DNA from: Streptomyces violaceus
GTDB taxonomy: Bacteria; Actinomycetota; Actinomycetes; Streptomycetales; Streptomycetaceae
Direction: 5' to 3'
Length of the DNA: 7,211 bases
Assembly (NCBI GenBank): GCA_000715635.1
Contig: KL569164.1
Location: 5,071-12,281, forward strand
Shown here: in pieces, positions 4,854 through 7,211 of the stretch
Numbering within the stretch: the stretch's first letter is position 1
Layout: the number at the start of each line of letters is the position of its first letter
Program-made: the position numbers and the translations under genes
Notes under the pieces: generated by a model
Seen by the model: only the letters and a program-made list of their open reading frames with translations
Told to the model about the DNA's origin: nothing
Databases searched by the model: none

Positions 4854-7189
4854 ATGGCCAGCGGAGAGAGCAAGCCCGGCGGTGGCATGCCAGCGGATCT
4901 GCTGGCTGCCGTGGCCCAGGTGCTGGGGCCGGACGGTGTGGTGGCCGGGGCGGGGTTTTTGGTGGCCGAGGCAGTTGTGGTCACCTGCGCTCACGTCGTC
5001 ACAGCGGCCTCGGCCAGGCCCGGCCAGACGGTTGTGCTGGCCTTCCCTCATGTGGAGGGTGCCGAGCAAGTTGAGGGGCACGTGCTCGGTGAGCTGTGGC
5101 GTGCCGCCGAGGACGAGGACGTGGCCTTCATCCGGCTGAGGAGCATGTCGGCGGGGATGCGGATCGTGCCGTTGGGGTCAGCAGAGGGGTGCCGGGGCCA
5201 TCAAGTGCGCTCGTTCGGGTTTCCCGCCCAGGCGCCGCCGCAGGGGCACTTCGGTTTCGGTGTGGCCGGCGATCTGCTGCCGCGCCCGGACGGCCGGGGT
5301 GCGCATCTGCAGCTGACCGCCGCCAACGACCTCACCACGGGTTTCAGTGGCGGGCCTGTCCTGGATGAGGTGACCGGCCTGGTCATCGGCATGCTCACCG
5401 AGATCACCGCCCCGGACGCGTACGAGCGGGGTCAAGGCATCGCCTACGTCACTCCGGCGCAGGTGCTGCGGGGAATTTGGCCGGAGCTGGCCGAGCGGGA
5501 GGTGTGTCCGTACCGAGGGCTGGAGCCGTTCACCGCCGAGCATGCCCGGTGGTTCCAGGGACGTAAGGACGCGGTACGGCAGGTCGTGGCGAACCTCGCC
5601 CAGCAGCGGCGGCTGACACTTCTGCTCGGGCCGTCGGGGTCGGGCAAGTCGTCGTTGATCCAGGCGGGAGTGCTGCGCGCGCTGGCGGCGGGGGAAGTGC
5701 CGGGCAGTGACCGGTGGCTGCCCGTGCTCACCCGGCCCGGGCAGGACATGCTCGCCGAGCTCGAGCGTGCCGGGCTGCCCGGGGCTGGTGAGGAGGGGAT
5801 CGAGGCGGCGGTACGTCGCAGGCTCGCGGCCGAGTCCGCTTGTGAGCGCATCCTGCTGGTCATCGACCAGTTCGAGGAGTTCTTCACCCAGCCGGGCAGC
5901 GGCCGCCAACGTCTGAAGTCGGCCGTCGCCGACCAGATCGTGACAGCGGCCGGTTCCCCCACCCCGCTCGGTGTGATCCTGGTGATGCGCGACGACTTCT
6001 ACCCCCGGCTTGCCGCCAAAGAGCCCGGACTGCTGGAGGCCGCGATGCCCGGACTGCTGAATGTGCCGGGCACTTTGAGCCAGCTGGACCTGCACGACAT
6101 CATCACCCTGCCCGCCCTGGACGTGGGGCTGCGCTTCCAGCCGGGGTTGCCCGAGCAGATCATCACCGACGTCCTGGCCACCACGCCCGAGGCGACGACC
6201 ACCCGCCAGGCTCCCGTGACGGTGCTGCCCCTGCTGGAGATGACGCTCAGCCAGCTGTGGCTGAGGCGACAGGACGGCTACCTCACCCACGAGGCGTACC
6301 GCCGCATCGGAGGGGTCAGCGGAAGCGTGACCACCTGGTGCGACAGCGCGCTGAGCGAACTGGCCCCCGAGCAACGAGCCATCGCACAGCGGGCCTTGAC
6401 GTCCCTGGTACACCCCTCTGACCCCAGCCACAACATCACGGCCGTCCGCACCCAGGTCCCCCTGGACGAGTTGCGCGAGTTGGCGGCCGGCCCGGGCGAG
6501 GCCCCCGACGGTGAGAGGACGGCGGTCGACGACGTCATCGCCGCCCTCACACGTCATCGCATCATCACCACCCAAACCCTTCAGACTTCGCAACGCCCCA
6601 GCGCTCATCCTGGGGAACCGGTGGCCGAACTGATCCACGAGGCGCTCATCCGCGACTGGGGCGCGCTCCGTCAGTGGGTTGATCAGGACCACCGCTTCCA
6701 GGAATGGCTCGACCAGGCTCGCGAGCGGCAGGCCCACTGGGCCACCGCGAAGGATCCGGAAGACCTGCTGGGTGGGACAGCACTCGCCGAGGGCATCGAT
6801 TGGTCACGGCGGCGCCGCCTGCCGGCCGAGATCACGGCCTTCCTCACCGCCAGCAAGCAGCGCCAAAGGGCCTCCATCCGCCGCAGCAGACGGCTGAACG
6901 TGATTCTCGGCGGTCTGCTGGTCCTCGCGCTCGTGGCGGCGGGAGGCGCGCTCTGGCAGTGGCGGACGGTGATTGCAGCACGACAAGCGGACCTGTCCCG
7001 ACAACTTGCCGCCCAGTCCGGCGAACTCTTCGAAACGAACCCGGAACTCGCCGCACTGCTGGCCGTCAAGGCGTATCGCACCAGCCACACGCCCCAAGCA
7101 CTTGCCAGTCTGAACAGGGCCGCGGCCTTGCCGGCACATCGTCGCCTGTCCGGGCACACTGGCGAGGTGCGGGCAGTGGCGTTCAGCCC
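4854..7189 (+). CDS. Trypsin - nSTAND1 NTPase - transmembrane - WD40 protein, 3' end truncated at the adapter
   Basis: 778 complete codons are visible before the adapter. Residues 1-22 lack a signal peptide. The trypsin domain spans ~23-210 with H47 (VTCAHVV), D89 (DEDVAFIRL) and S165 (GFSGGPV). CPYRGLEPF (218-226) and WFQGRKDAV mark entry to the nSTAND1 NTPase. Walker A is GPSGSGKS (259-266, K265), Walker B is LLVIDQFEEFF (334-344, D338), and VILVMRDDFYPRL (374-386) is the sensor-like strand. Helical and winged-helix-like segments run to ~640 (AELIHEALIRDW). A basic run (RIRRSRR) precedes a single hydrophobic helix at ~683-704, then SRQLAAQS and ELAALLAVKAY, typical of the post-membrane linker in these proteins. 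SGHTGEVRAVAFSP begins the first WD40 repeat, so most of the propeller is missing. There is no clear Shine-Dalgarno; the ATG is 5 nt after the Trypco1 stop, consistent with coupling. It is predicted to sense a trigger through WD40, switch by NTP binding and act through the protease (inference). Confidence 0.93.
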
Positions 7190-7211
7190 CTGTCTCTTAT
7201 ACACATCTCTG
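7190..7211. other. Sequencing adapter (Tn5/Nextera mosaic end), not genomic
   Basis: 7190-7208 reads CTGTCTCTTATACACATCT, the exact reverse complement of the 19-bp Tn5 mosaic end used in tagmentation libraries. The remaining CTG (7209-7211) does not decide which index side it came from. The base at 7190 may be shared with the genome. Any peptide running through it (CLLYTS on plus, MYKRQ on minus) is artefactual. Confidence 0.96.

Noticed and set aside
5178..6737. Minus-strand open frame of 519 residues opposite the STAND gene
   Set aside because: Antisense to the trypsin-nSTAND1 frame with intact Walker motifs; composition is typical of a mirror frame.
6683..7204. Minus-strand 173-residue frame beginning MYKRQ
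   Set aside because: Its start lies inside the sequencing adapter, and the rest is antisense to the STAND gene.
1..7211. CRISPR arrays, insertion sequences, rRNA genes or attachment-site repeats
   Set aside because: No spaced direct repeats, transposase motifs, rRNA sequence or convincing long direct repeats were seen by eye.

Overview
The window is high-GC actinobacterial DNA. Third-codon-position G/C is very strong and TTA codons are nearly absent. The gene families are most typical of Streptomyces or a close relative; species is not determinable from the sequence alone. Both outer genes are cut by the window edges. The last 22 bases are not genomic: 7190-7208 is exactly the Tn5/Nextera mosaic-end adapter, so the right-hand gene is cut by a sequencing artefact.

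Layout. (1) 1-1311, minus strand: a cytosolic two-domain protein, a Nal1-like trypsin-fold serine peptidase (triad H164, D206, S298) followed by the start of a DNA/RNA non-specific endonuclease (NUC1/EndoG-like) domain whose catalytic part lies beyond the left edge. (2) 1312-1831: a 520-bp divergent intergenic region with an AT-rich promoter-like island, a tRNA-like 5' fragment and a short stretch of coding-like periodicity. (3) 1832-3348, plus strand: a zinc-independent quinone oxidoreductase/MDR gene followed by an NTF2-like (SnoaL-type) gene. The two translation starts are almost identical. (4) 3349-3483: convergent intergenic spacer with two hairpins. (5) 3484-4413, minus strand: an AraC-family regulator with an uncertain N-terminus. 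(6) 4501-4848 and 4854-7189, plus strand: a small Trypco1 (trypsin-co-occurring domain 1, CU044_2847-type) protein and, 5 nt downstream, a large trypsin - nSTAND1 NTPase - transmembrane - WD40 protein.

Working together. The main interest is the two outward-facing trypsin-linked genes. Trypco1 plus trypsin-nSTAND1-WD40 matches the architecture of NTP-dependent biological-conflict (suspected antiphage/self-recognition) systems described computationally in multicellular-type bacteria. The trypsin-nuclease fusion looks like a potential nuclease effector held in a zymogen-like form. A link between the two, such as a proteolytic cascade that releases the nuclease, is inference only. The middle MDR-NTF2-AraC cassette looks like ordinary accessory metabolism with a local regulator, and no functional tie to the flanking protease genes is visible.
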